Source of the DNA: Toxonevra muliebris
Taxonomy: Eukaryota > Arthropoda > Insecta > Diptera > Pallopteridae
Length of the DNA: 64,000 nt
Assembly: GCA_963691655.1 (NCBI GenBank)
Contig: OY829329.1
Location: forward strand, 51,561,279-51,625,278
Direction of reading: 5' to 3'
Numbering within the stretch: the stretch's first letter is position 1; each line of letters opens with the position of its first letter. The notes under the pieces are model-generated. The model saw only the letters and a list, made by a program, of their open reading frames with translations, searched no databases and was not told the origin of the DNA. Positions 23,731 to 35,120 of the stretch are shown one piece after another. The position numbers and the translations under genes were made by a program.

Positions 23731-24966
23731 CCCAAAGAAGTATTTTTTGAACGGTCGCTCTGCACCCCCAGAACTGATTTTTGTGGTTTTTCCACCTATC
23801 ATACCCACACTAACAATTACTGAAGAAAAATCTGAGATAGGAATTAGTATGACGAAAATCTTTATAATGACTGGAGTATTTGTCCAACACAATATCTGCA
23901 TGTCAGTGTGCCATTTTTGGAGTCTCCCTCGTTTTTGTACTCTTTTTTTGTCTACGGAATATTTCAGGCCTACCTAGCCAATAAAAAAGAGTTTACTTTT
24001 CATTTGATCCGCGTACTGAAAGTTACCTTACAGATTAGGCAAGAATTAGTGAAAAATTTTTGAGTTTATACATTTTTGGAGTTTTGGTTTGCCGATACAA
24101 AAGACAATAAGAAAACAACTTGCATAATGTGAAAGAAGAATTGAATAGGAATCAGCCAAAAGGTTTCAAAAAAGTGTTCCTAAGGCTGATGTTCCACGGT
24201 CTTTTCATCGTTTTGTTTGATGCCCTGTTACACTATCAGTTTTTTGCTGAATGTTATTTTTTAATACTTTTATCTGCAACTATGTTTTTCCAATTAAAAA
24301 GTATTAAATAGTATTTTGGAGTGAATGAAAATTCAACAATTGAAATGGAATTGGATGAAAAATAATTATAATGACAATATGAGATAATATTGGTGGAAAT
24401 AGCAACAAATTATATAAAAAAAAAATGCATTTATATATGAAAAACGCAGAAAAATAATCTTTAAAATTTGCGAACTATTAAAATAAACTCCGCCACTTTG
24501 TTACTTGGCCATTAAAATACAATGTTCTTATAAAAACTATTAAGTAATATTTTAAACAGCAGTCTCACAACCAAACAAAAGCCAAACAGCGTAAAGGGTG
24601 GCAAAGGAAAGAAAAATATTTATAAATTAGTAAAAAGTGTACTATTTCCATAAAATATTGGCATTTTCCAATAAAATACAACAGTGTATCTTCGGCAACC
24701 CCATTTTATTTGAAGTGATGCAGGTTTTTTTCGTCAGTAAAAAAATTTTAAGTGAAGTGTGTTCATTCTCTCTTTTGCTCAGTGTTCATTTTTCAAAACA
24801 ACAACCATTTCATTGTTTGACAGCAAAACATTGATCGTGTAACATCACCCTAAGAGACTGTTTCATCTCTTTCCAAAAAAAAATAAATTACACAGTGTGA
24901 CATAAAACAAAAATTTGAATATACTTTTTTCGAGGTTTGTACATGTCGTTCACTTACGTCTAGTGG

Positions 24967-25826
24967 AAAAAAACTATATACTTAGAATTTTGAATTGACC
25001 CTCAAAATCTGGACTTAGGACCGAAACCCCGATTTTTGATAGGTTAAAGCATATACTTGCCCGTAACTTTATTTATCCGATGAGTAAGGTTTTATATTTC
25101 ATTCAAAGGAGGACATTTATTTGCTTACAATGATATATAAATTGGTAATATATCGAAAGAAACACCGAAATTAGAGGATAAAATATAAGGAAAATCGGAA
25201 AAATGTTTACATTTTTTCATTTTGAATGGCGTTTTACGCGACTATTTTGCTTCCTAGTGTATATATAAAAGTATATGACAATAAACTGAGCGCAATTTTG
25301 TTTTGAACGAGCCTTAAACTTTTTTAATTGACCACACAAAAAATTTCTGTACGTAAATATGTAAATATTTGTACATGGTACGAGTATTACTCCAACTATT
25401 ATTTAAGCATCCAATACAGCAGCTACAAAATTTACGCATTTTTTTCCAGTATATGGTACTTGAAGTCGAATATCTCAGGCAAACCTCAATAAATTAAATT
25501 AAAATTTATAACTCGTTGGAAACAGAATAAAATATAGTTTATTTATTTATACCTTTATATATACACTGGCAAGCAAAATAATCGCTTAAAAAGTCATTAA
25601 ATATGAAAAAATTTAAATTTTCGTTATATTTTGCCCTCTAACTCTGGTATTTCTTAAGATTTATTATAAATTTATATATCGTTGTAAGCAGCTAAATGTC
25701 CTTTTTTAAATAAATTATAAAAAATAACTACTCGAATAAATAAAAATAAATTTACGGGCAAGTATATGCTTCAACCTATCAAAAATGGGGGCTTCGGTCA
25801 AAATTCTGAGTATGCAGTTTTTTTCT
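24967..25826. mobile_element. Foldback-like element with ~60-110-bp inverted arms
   Basis: The left arm (24,967-25,080) and right arm (25,745-25,826, inverted) share AAAAAAACTatATACTTAGA-like outer ends. They also share a core with GATTTTTGATAGGTT and AGCATATACTTGCCCGTAA. The left arm has about 25 extra bp. The spacer is about 660 bp with no coding frame. No duplication is evident. Confidence 0.6.
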
Positions 25827-26149
25827 GCTTGACTATACCAACAATTTGAGCTTTGTTTCGAGGAAAGTATATTTTCACTCTCATACTGTGTTATTTGTAT
25901 GAAACTGATTTCTTCATTTTTACTTAATTTGTCCCTCGTGAGAACATTGGGATTCAACATGTCATCTGATCTAATGACTTTTTGCGCGTTCATGTTTTCT
26001 ACTGCGTTGTAGGTTCGTGAAAAAGCTGTAGCTTTTAGGTGATGATGTTCAAAATTAACCAAGTTCCGCTGCTATACATGTGTTTAAAATTAGCATGGTT
26101 TCTCTGAACATCTATTTTTTTTTCGTATTCGCTTTAGTACTTCTGTTAC

Positions 26150-27130
26150 TTTCATTATTTGTCTGCACCTTCGCTTATTGACATATTCTAAGTTAACAGA
26201 AGGTTTCGAGTTATCCTACTACACTACTGTCTTGCTCAACTGGCCTCTGACGTTGGTAATGCTCTTCGATTCACATCGTCCACAGATATTAAACAATAAG
26301 TATATCTTGTGAAGTATCTTATTCGTGAATGCTCCCAACAGCCTTTCATCGTTGGTTGTCATAGTCCGCGTTAGCACCATTCATTGGCATTGGCAGAATG
26401 AGACTTGTATATATTTTCGTTCGTCGAGAAAAGATTCTGCTTCTTAATTGCCTGCTGGGATCATTGTAACACCTACAGATAGGAGTTACTCCTCGCTTGA
26501 TTTATATCCTGATACTGATCTTTATGCTGAAATTTTTAAAGACTTCAACTGTTTAATAATACTTTTTTTTTTTACAAATTTACCACTTTTATTTCTAATA
26601 ATGATTGTTCAAATCAACTTGCAATTATCGTGATGGACTCCGAAACTGTCGTCTGATTTATGTGCCTTATGTACATTGTCACTTTGGCAAAAAACTTATA
26701 ACTTACAACTTATTGAAAGTTGTTAAAAATCATTAAAACTTGTAATTAAATCAACAAACCTTCTTCTCATCGAAAAAATCCCCCCACAAAATTTAAAATG
26801 GACCTGATTTTCGGATTCAGCTCCCGATTCTGCATAGCAATTGGCTAGTGGCATTTAATGTGAATTTTGGCTGTAAGCTAGCGTTATCAAAAGTAACATT
26901 AATTTTGTCAAAGACGTCTTGTCAATGTATTTTGTTTGGTCCTTGTTCTCGTATCTGAACCAGCCAACAACACCCGCAGCTTTATTTTTTTCAGTCGAAC
27001 CATGTTTTAGGACCGCACCATTCTTGGTCAGCGATACGTCAACATCATCAGAAGTTGGGGCATCGCCATTAAGTAGATGCGAGAATTTTTCCCTATATAA
27101 TCTCATTATGCTCCGGATATTTCTTACAAG
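26150..27130 (-). pseudogene. Decayed RTE-like non-LTR retrotransposon (RT region)
   Basis: The minus strand carries two collinear pieces. Near 27,106-26,950 it reads REKFSHLLNGDAPTSDDVD, then STEKNKAAGVVGWF. This matches the stretch just before and into the reverse transcriptase of RTE/CR1-type elements, where the family has a LLNGD block and later KAAGPDGI. Near 26,420-26,290 it reads TKIYTSLILPMPMNG and, in a shifted frame, TMTTNDERLLGAFTNKIL. This matches the C-terminal RT/thumb block of the same kind of protein (LIRPVLMYG...WTMTKxDExLLxxFExKIL). Most of the RT core between them is deleted and frames are broken. Confidence 0.6.
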
Positions 27131-27159
27131 ATTTTAGCCTTCATTTTGTAAGAAGGGGC

Positions 27160-28690
27160 CCAGGGATTCAAGCTATGAGTTAGGCGGTTTTTTTATTTTT
27201 AAATTTCAGGTCTCATAGCTGTCATCATATATCCCGGTATCTTAACACTCAGCAGTCTAGTATATAAACCACTCTGGTATCGTGATTGAGGGAACCTTGC
27301 AAATTTTGTGGTAAATCAAATTTTTGAGAAAAATCCATAATATAAAAGTAGTTGGCCTATGACATAACATTTATTTATATAGTACAGGAAAGCAAAGTAT
27401 TTTTGATAAATGCCATTCTATGCACGTCAATAGAGAATACCAAAACAAAAAATTCGAAACACATGGAAATATGACAAGATTTGAGAAAATGCTAAATCAA
27501 CGTTTTGAGTAAAAAATTCCACGAAACAAATGAGAAATCTCTAACCAAAAAAAAAAAAAAAAAAACTGAAAAGACGCTAAAATATTCTCCATAAAGCAAA
27601 AACCAAAGTATATATATTTACAAATTGAAGAGAGTATGCGGAAAATTCAAAATGGCTGCCTTAAATCAGTGTGAGAGTGTGTGAGAGATATGAGTATGAC
27701 AACAGCTAACATATACTTGCAAAAGAATTTAACACATACATGCATTTATATACATATGTACAACGGCAGTTGGCTATGGAATGTGGTTTAAAGACAATAC
27801 AGGAATAAGTTATGAACAGCCCCTGGCAGGCAAAAATCAACAACAATGTAACTTTTATTTCTAACGCACGACTGTGATTTTTTATTTTATTGTTGTAGAG
27901 CAAGAAATAGCTATTTTATTCTCGAAATAAATATTAAAAACATAAAAATTAAACTAGCTAGTGGCAAACACAAAAACATACTCATATATATTTGAGCCTT
28001 TCCACAATCTACTACCAAAACTTATCCTTGATAAAAACACACACAGCTCCACCTTACCACGCCTGCGATTGGCTACTGCCATACACACAAGCAGGTGGTA
28101 CACAGAAAAACTCCTACCAATTTACAATCACCCGCATGTAAAATGTAACTGATACTGTTGCCGCTGTGTTGCATATGTGTGGACACAGCAACAACAATCA
28201 ACCCTCACATTCCATAACATACCTTGCAGCTAAAAGGAAGAGAGCTTTAACGCATGCTTGGTAGCGTTTGATATCACTACCTTCTCATTCTATACTATTC
28301 TCCACACTAATGCTTAGCTTTTCACCACACTAATGCTGTGCTTTTCATTCGAACGCTGTGCGAAAGAGATGCATAGTGCGCATTTTATGATTTTCAGCAT
28401 AATTTGGTCCATCATTGATAGTATCCTAGTACAACGTAACCAAAAGGATTCCTATGCTAGTACTTCGTGCGTTGTCCTGCTGTGTGGTGTAAACGGTGAA
28501 AGCGGAGCTCTTCATAGACGGTGAAATAAAAGACTGGTTTTTTGTTTTGAAAAAATATAAAAAAATCCAAAAAAAAGTTATTCCAAAGAAAATTTTTACT
28601 GAATATAGTGCCCGGAAAAATATTTTTAATTTCTTTTATTAGTTTTTGAATTATCAGAGCCCACACAATTATTGTCCCTACATAGTGAAA
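27160..28690. other. Intergenic DNA, no gene seen
   Basis: Short artefactual frames, an A run of about 20 near 27,547, and scattered ACAC-rich sequence at 27,960-28,200. No gene is supportable. Confidence 0.4.
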
Positions 28691-28891
28691 AAATTTAGTA
28701 TACTTTTATATACTTGACTCGCTTGGAAACTACATTCCAGCAGATTTTTTGTTTCTTTTTTTTTTAGATTTCCAGTGCATAAATATATCTGGGGTCTTGC
28801 ACTATAAAGTCTATGCAGGCGCGAAAGAGATAGAAAAAGCTCTACTGCATTTACTTGCAGCTTACGCATGTACATATAACGATTTCGAGGT

Positions 28892-28899
28892 ATATAAGA
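28892..28899 (+). promoter_or_regulatory. Isolated TATA-like site
   Basis: GGTATATAAGAGC at 28,890-28,902 is followed 85-110 nt on by TCAGTCACTCAGTTC, an initiator-like cluster. No gene downstream can be identified, so this may be an LTR or chance. Confidence 0.15.
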
Positions 28900-29036
28900 G
28901 CCTAGCCCCCTCTTCACGCCCTCTCTTTATACGTTTGTGTGTGTAAAATACATAATCATATCATCCGATCTTCAGTCACTCAGTTCTTTCTCAGTCTTAT
29001 AGAGTTACTTTTAACAATCCTCCAGCTCATACAGTC

Positions 29037-29095
29037 TTCAGACAGAGTTCCATCCGGGTCGCTGGTTCGGTGGTTAGCCGTCAACTCTGTCTGAA
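29037..29095. repeat. 13-bp perfect inverted repeat, 33-nt loop
   Basis: TTCAGACAGAGTT (29,037-29,049) and AACTCTGTCTGAA (29,083-29,095) pair exactly. The loop is GC-rich for this region (CCATCCGGGTCGCTGGTTCG and on). Confidence 0.7.
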
Positions 29096-29639
29096 TGTTG
29101 TTAAACGCGCTGCTGAGAAATTTTTGATTTTATTTTTTTGATTAATTTTTATTTCTGATTTCTTTATTAATTTTTATTTTGAGTTTTCGAAATATTTTTT
29201 CGCGGTAAGAATATTATAAAAAATATTCAGTAAAAGACTTCTTGAGATTACATTATTTTTTCTTTTTGTGGACATTTTCAGCGAATTATACGTAATCACA
29301 TTATATCAATAAAAAAAGTTTAAAATTAAACAAATTATTGTATATAAAATTACCTATATATGTATAAATAAAAAAAATCAGTGTACCTTTTTTGTGATAA
29401 ATCTAATGTTAAAACATAATTTTGAATCCTAAAAAAATAATCTAATTTTCGTCCTGGGATTACTACATATGTCTGGATTATATAAGCAGTCAAATGTAAG
29501 TAGATAGGATATTTCAATAACTACATTTCATCTTTTAATTTAAATTTGTTACTTTATATGGATTCTATTTTTTTTTTTTTTTAAATCTTGGCGTCTCAGA
29601 TAATTTGAAAATTCTTTCCAATATAAAAATTTGATAATG

Positions 29640-29880
29640 TACATATCGCCCATTTACTAAAAGACTGTCATAAGTCAAAAAACACGAATTTTGATTTAAT
29701 AATGCAGAATTATTCATTATATTACGCTTCATATTGTGTAAAAGTTTCATATTAATATCTTGTATACTCTGCGCGTGAAAATCATAAGATTTTTTCTCTT
29801 TTCTGCAAAGTGGGAGTCAATTGAAAACTTTAAATCGCGTTTTTTGAGTTATGACAGTCTTTTAGTAAATGAACAATATA
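29640..29880. mobile_element. MITE with ~40-bp inverted ends
   Basis: Left CATTTACTAAAAGACTGTCA...TCAAAAAACACGA (about 29,650-29,691) and right, inverted, CATTTACTAAAAGACTGTCA...CAAAAAACGCGA (about 29,834-29,874) match over about 40 bp with few differences. The interior is about 140 bp and non-coding. The exact ends and duplication are unclear. Confidence 0.6.
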
Positions 29881-30519
29881 TATAAACTTAAGAGTCCGCA
29901 GAGCATTCGGATTTCATCGAATCTCTTAATTTGGCAGTCTGGATAATTTTTTAAAATCAATATTAGTGGTTGTACTGAAGGTGCAACCATATTCTCGGGT
30001 TAAATTCTGAGTTCATTTCATTATCGCTGAAACACTTAAAAGCCTGAGATTCGTGATAGGGCCAATAAGAGGACTCCTGGTCTAACTGAAAACTAACAAT
30101 TAGTTCCAAGTTAACATGAATTTATGGAGTGCTTAGCTAATATTTTAAGTTATGATAGTACTTAAAAACTTTTTTGGAATTTAAAGAAAACCCTAAATTT
30201 CGGTCAATATTTCTGAACTTTGAGTCGAAACCAAAAACAAAAAACACAAATTCTTTACGTCATGCAAGGGTAAAATTCCAATTATAACAAGATGGAAAGC
30301 TAAGTTTAATCGCTGGCGAACTTTAAGTACACCCACTAAAAAAAATACCTTTATATTCAACGGTAGATATGCGTATTTATTTATTTTTTGATTTTGAAAT
30401 ACTTTATTTATTACTTTGCGTAATTATACCGAATTAGATTGAATTTGAAGCCCTTTGAGAGATAGGCGAGGTTGCTTCTTTTCCAAATTCAATTACCTGT
30501 CCATCAGTATTTCCACGAA

Positions 30520-30805
30520 TAGCACTTTTTGAAAGTTTAACTTGTATGGGATGCACCACACCCACTTTTACGACTTTTTTTAATTTCAGAACTTGACCTA
30601 CCTACCTTTAAAAAATGTCTGTAAAAATTTTGTCTGAGATTTCTCAGATTCTGTTTGAGGTATTGCGGTCACGGAATGACAGACATAGCTATATCGACTC
30701 AGTTGTGGCTAGGGGTGATTTACAACGTCTAATTATGGGCGTTTCAAACCTCCATCAATCGCTCAAAATCAATATACGTGGTACACAGAATGTTTAGGGT
30801 ATAAA
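30520..30805. repeat. Dispersed fly repeat (GACAGACATAGCTATATCGACTC type)
   Basis: It contains ACCACACCCACTTTTACGAC and, further on, GACAGACATAGCTATATCG, and it ends near TTTAGGGTATAAAAA. I recall this arrangement as a very common intergenic repeat in drosophilid and tephritid DNA. That is from memory and was not searched. The 60-codon frame at 30,615 is a by-product. Confidence 0.45.
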
Positions 30806-31049
30806 AAGTAGTTTAGAAAAGTTTTTCACTTCGCCCAGCATATTCGACTGATTTCATGTTTATTACCGTAATAAAAGAATATACAGTCTTTTCAACAAGA
30901 GCGTGTTCGGCCTAAGTCCTGAAAAAAATACCCCAATCAAAAAACAAAATCGCACATTATTTTTACACATTTCTTTGTTCAATGCGCTGACATATAAATA
31001 TACTGTCCAGTTACCAAAATTTTGAGTAATTTCATGGTAACGCGAGGTC

Positions 31050-31960
31050 ATATTATCTCTAGCTTTTCGGCGTACGACTGCGGCAAACACCGCCATTTTG
31101 ACTCAATCTGTCGTTTCAATTGGGCAATGCTTTTAGCATTTTTTCTGCTTATCTTAACCTTAATAGTTGCTCAAAATTTTTCAATGTGGTTAGCATCTGA
31201 AGATTGAGAGGCGCAGTCCAAAATTCTTATCCAATTTTCCTCTTTTCACTTACCGCACAAGCGACTTTGATGTTTAGGGTCCTGCCTTCTTAACACGTTC
31301 GCGGACATGAATTCTATAACATTCATTTTCATGGTGTCACAATATGACGTGAATGCTATAGCATTCAAATCCAGAATACAAATTTCGACATTCAATTCTA
31401 TATAGCATCCGCATAATCCACAACTGAACTGATCTATGTATCGAAGAGAATGCTTTAGTATTCAGTGTATATAACTAGTAAAATGTGATATTGTTAGAAC
31501 TTGGAAAAAACGTGTATAATCAAAATTTAAATATTAAAATTAAGAGAGCCGACATGTGTCTCTTTCTGCACCTCGAACGTGTTAAAGCACAGAAATTCAC
31601 TTTCTTTTCCTAAACCAGTTATTGGTAGAAGATAAGAGTCTATGCTGGTATAAATGGATTATGTACTGGATCACCATGATTATCCTTTCGAAACTCTGTC
31701 TTGATGCTTAACTAATCTCAGAACCATCTTACTGCCCTTAATGGACAATGCACTTTTTATGGTACCTGCCGTCCATAAAAAAGATTCGTCTGTAAGGGCC
31801 ACATCGCTCCACTCATTATCCATATGTTCGGCAGCCCACTCCTGCCATTTTGTTTGTTTGTTTTGCCGTCAGTCAGAGCTTGTTTATGGTAGCTCAGAAT
31901 TCAATGTGAAATTCATTCAACGACTTTTTGTTGGGCTGTTTTAAGTGTAATGGTAGAATT
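31050..31960 (-). pseudogene. Tc1-like transposase fossil, interrupted
   Basis: Read on the minus strand, about 31,840-31,740 gives NEWSDVALTDESFLWTAGTI, the block with the first catalytic Asp (TDES). About 31,230-31,050 gives NWIRILDCASQSSDANHIEK, then AKSIAQLKRQIESKW. This equals the Tc1 C-terminal catalytic block (WPxQSPDLNPIEN) and the helix after it, with Glu kept in HIE. Between them the second Asp region is unreadable apart from a TSK-like trace. The MITE at 31,294-31,581 splits this part. Multiple stops are present. Confidence 0.7.
31294..31581. mobile_element. piggyBac-like MITE, TTAA target duplication
   Basis: TTAA at 31,290-31,293 and 31,582-31,585 flanks a 288-bp element. Its ends are CACGTTCGCGG and, inverted, CACGTTCGAGG. 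The TTAA duplication and short C-starting ends are typical of piggyBac-mobilised MITEs. It contains no coding frame. Several ATTC/GCATTC words occur in its left half (AATGCTATAGCATTC at 31,350). Confidence 0.75.
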
Positions 31961-32369
31961 GGCTTCAAAAACTCATGCTATCACCGAACCCGGCAGCTGT
32001 GATGTTCCTCTAGAAGCACAATGATTATTTGATAAGGCGTAAACATTCTCAAGTCTTAAAAAAAGTTGGTTCCATTTCTTTACGAATGCCTTCAATTTCT
32101 CAAGATATTTGCAGCACCTTCTTAGAACATTTTGGATTCCTTTGAACACGAGCAAAGAATGGCAGCTTAAAAACGTATTGCATTCACGGAGTACGATTTG
32201 AAAAATTGCTCAAACAACGAAATTATAATTGCTATTGTTGGAAAGGTTATACAGCGCCATTCGCAATAAAATGTTGAATGTTGAAAATAAAGTTCGACTT
32301 GATACTTAAAGTTGTTCGTACAATTAAGCCGTACACGCTCTTGTTGAAAAGACTGTACATACCTATTTA

Positions 32370-33115
32370 TTTAGAATTTTTATTGGAACGCTGTCTATTC
32401 ATATTTATCTCAGGCTTTCCTTTCGAACTAAAAATTACACTTCAAAAAAACTTAAACCCTACGCTGTGTAAGATAAGCAATATCTCTGCAGACTAACTTC
32501 TGAGGTATAAATACTAAAAGAAAAATAGATTGTACAAATCTGAATTTGAACAAGCTAATTTCTGGAATGCATACTTTGAAAACTATACAGATTTCAAATC
32601 ATCTGCTTCGAAAATGAATTATGTTTTCTGACTCGAATATAAAACCGTAAAAATCACCCATTAGCAATTTATTAAAAAGTTCGAATGCTGTCTACAATTC
32701 CAACGAACACATTTTTATATGAGCCATTTTCCCACACAAGGTTCTATGAGTAGTTTTAGATTTGATCACAACCTAAATAGGGCAAAGAGAGACTTTATAG
32801 CTTTTAGTGATTTACCGTGAGAGTTTTTACTCCTTGAAGTTTCTCAATAAAAAAAAAAGATAAACAGTTCGAAAATTTTGTTTTCCAAAAATTTCGAGAT
32901 CAGAAATGGGATAAGGGAAGGAAACAATTTTTGTTTTAATTTTGGTTCGCAGCTATGGATTGGCTTTTAGTTTTAGTATATTTTACTACGATAAGAATAA
33001 TAACCTTTCTTTCTGTCTTGTCAGTATTTCCTATATCTTCACCTTTTTCTACAATAGATACTTAAGCAAATATCAGTTCCATTTGGAATTTTTTAAGAAT
33101 ATTCCATAACTTAAT
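32370..33115. other. AT-rich intergenic DNA, no gene seen
   Basis: No supportable feature. Confidence 0.4.
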
Positions 33116-33117
33116 AA

Positions 33118-33660
33118 TCAAATGCACTTCAAAATATTTCAATTTAATTTCCGATTATTTCAATTTGATTGCACAATTTTTTATTTGTACCTCAGAATAA
33201 TCAAATGTACTTTAGAAACTTTCACTTCCATTCCAGAGTATTTGAAATTTGTACTTCAAAATTATCAAATGTACTTCAGAACATTTCAATTCAATTTCAG
33301 ATTATTCCAACTTATTTTCAGGATTTTTCTGTTGAACTTCAGAATATTTATATTTGGCTTCACATTATTCCACATTACTTTCCGAATTATTTAATTATTT
33401 TTATTTTTGTTTTAGACTGCACCAATGGCATCTTTCTACCTTAGGTGGTTTATTCAATAAATTAAATAAATAATTATATTTTCAATTTTAATGAATATTC
33501 CATTTGTGTTTCAAATAATAACAATTCGACTACAAATTATTCCCAATTAATTTCAGAATATTCCATTTGTATTTCTTAATAGCCAAATGTACTTTAGAAT
33601 ATTTCAACTCGTTTTTAGATTATCCCAAACTAATTCTAGAATTTTTTAATTGTAATCAAT
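33118..33660 (+). repeat. Degenerate ~40-bp tandem array (TTCAGAATATTTCAATT type)
   Basis: Repeating blocks of CAAATGTACTTCAGAA, TATTTCAATTTAATTTC and AGATTATTCCAA recur about every 40 bp from 33,118 to at least 33,650, with strong divergence. The 90- and 91-codon frames here are repeat artefacts. It resembles the TTTGGTCTGA arrays in style but has a different unit. Confidence 0.6.
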
Positions 33661-33669
33661 CTAAAATCA

Positions 33670-34500
33670 ATTTTGCGTTTTTTTAAGATATTTTGTTGAA
33701 GATATTTCTCCTCTAATTCTAAAACCAATCACATTTTCACAGATTTTAACTCCATATGTTTGACATGAGATTCCATTTGAAAAACAATAAAATTTTACTT
33801 TAATTAAGTTGCAATAGATTCAGAAGTCAGAGCGAAAGGCTCTTGGTTAGGTCAAAAATTAAGAGTAGAAAATTATTACTGACTACACTGCACAACATTC
33901 TGACTGGAAATTACATTTGGGATGCAATTGCTCAAGATGATTAATAAGGCCCATAGAAGAAAAGTTGCTTAATATAATATAAATTAGCCAAAACTCCTTA
34001 CAATTTCAAAAACCAATCCTGAAACCGACAAATATCCAATTTTAGGAAAACCAGGACTGATGATCTGAAATCAGAAAAAATTTAAGCTTCTTTTACTTCT
34101 TAGACTTAATTTCAGAGAGCAATTCTCACCTAAACGATATTATTTTTTCTACTGAGCGTTTTTCATGTTGGAACCTCCTCAAGTTTTATGGGACTTTTAG
34201 AGCTTGTAAGATAAAAACAATTATACTATTTTCATAAATAATATAATTTTCCACCAACAAATGAAAAATAAAATTTATTTTCCTTAACAAAATGCAAAAA
34301 ATAAAGTAAAGAAAACTTTTTCTACATAACTTATCACTTTTGTAAAGGGGGCAACAAATTTATTAAAATAATCCGCTTATGTATTTTGCAAAATTTGTTT
34401 GCAAGCAAATTGTACAAATATGCAACTACAGTAACATTTTCCTTATCAGCAAATGAACACACACTTGAATAAATTCCATTTTTATTATTATTTACTTGCA
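33670..34500. other. Upstream region of VGlut 5' exon
   Basis: AT-rich and without a gene. It ends in a good acceptor, TTTATTATTATTTACTTGCAG at 34,480-34,500, so at least its last part is probably an intron of the VGlut 5' UTR. The distal first exon and promoter were not found. Confidence 0.4.
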
Positions 34501-34509
34501 GGAAAGAAA

Positions 34510-34683
34510 ATGACCCGTAATCGACGATTGTTGGAAGAAAAAGAAGAAGAAGAACTTCAACTTTACCAACTACAGCAGCAGCAACAACAAGAACAACATC
34601 AGCAACACTACCACCATCACCACCACCAGTACCATCAACAACAACAACAAAAACACATTAAATGGAATTATGGATACAAATGA
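34510..34683 (+). CDS. Upstream ORF in VGlut leader, 57 codons, Glu/Gln/His-rich
   Basis: ATG at 34,510 in context AAAATGA, which is good for flies. The peptide starts MTRNRRLLEEKEEEELQLY, then Gln runs and His runs (HHHHH), and stops 387 nt before the VGlut start, in the same frame but separated by stops. It could dampen VGlut translation. The Gln/His-rich part is a CAA/CAC repeat, so low complexity alone may keep it open. Confidence 0.3.
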   Translation: MTRNRRLLEEKEEEELQLYQLQQQQQQEQHQQHYHHHHHQYHQQQQQKHIKWNYGYK

Positions 34684-35070
34684 AACAAAGTAATAAAAAA
34701 AAAAAAATAAACCGAATTGAAGCAAAAGAACTCAACGCGTAGTCGTTCGGATTCGTCGTTGTAATCCAAGTCGTGGGTTTAAAAATTTCAAAATAAAAAT
34801 CACAATATCTTCCAAAATATTGTAGTTATTTCATATACAAAAATAAAGTAAAACAAAATATAAACGAATTTATGTATGTGAAACAAAAGTGAAAACTCCT
34901 AGCAAATTACTTTAGGAAGAACACCATCCAAGGTGCGGGGTTATCATAGAATTCAGAATATAACCAACCAAGAAAGTACAAAAACAAAAACCACCATCTC
35001 ATCAACAAATTATAGCAAAACAGCGTAGTGTAACAGCAGCAGTAGTAGCAGCACCAGCAGCAAGAGAAAA

Positions 35071-35120
35071 ATGAAGGGATTGACTTCGTTTAAGGAGAAA
35101 GCATCGGGCGTTTTCAGTGG
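35071..35120 (+). CDS. VGlut: VGlut coding exon 1
   Basis: Start codon in context GAAAAATGAAG. It encodes [16 protein letters not shown] plus two bases of Gly17. The donor is GTAAGT at 35,121. The following intron is 15,458 nt, the longest in the gene. Confidence 0.85.

Larger units (their letters stand above)
30884..32355 (-). mobile_element. Decayed Tc1-like element with a nested MITE
   Basis: The left end CAGTCTTTTCAACAAGAGCG and the inverted right end are identical for 20 bp and similar for about 32 bp. TA lies outside both (30,882-30,883 and 32,356-32,357), as Tc1-family insertion requires. The minus-strand interior carries a transposase fossil. A 288-bp TTAA-flanked MITE (31,294-31,581) has inserted into it. 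Confidence 0.85.
34501..35120 (+). other. VGlut: Probable VGlut 5' UTR exon joined to coding exon 1
   Basis: It starts after a pyrimidine-tract acceptor ending TTGCAG at 34,500 and runs without another obvious splice pair to the donor GTAAGT at 35,121. The content changes to CAA/CAG/CAC-rich, as in many fly leaders. Several upstream ATGs are present. The true 5' end is not known from sequence, and a further splice inside this stretch cannot be excluded. Confidence 0.45.
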
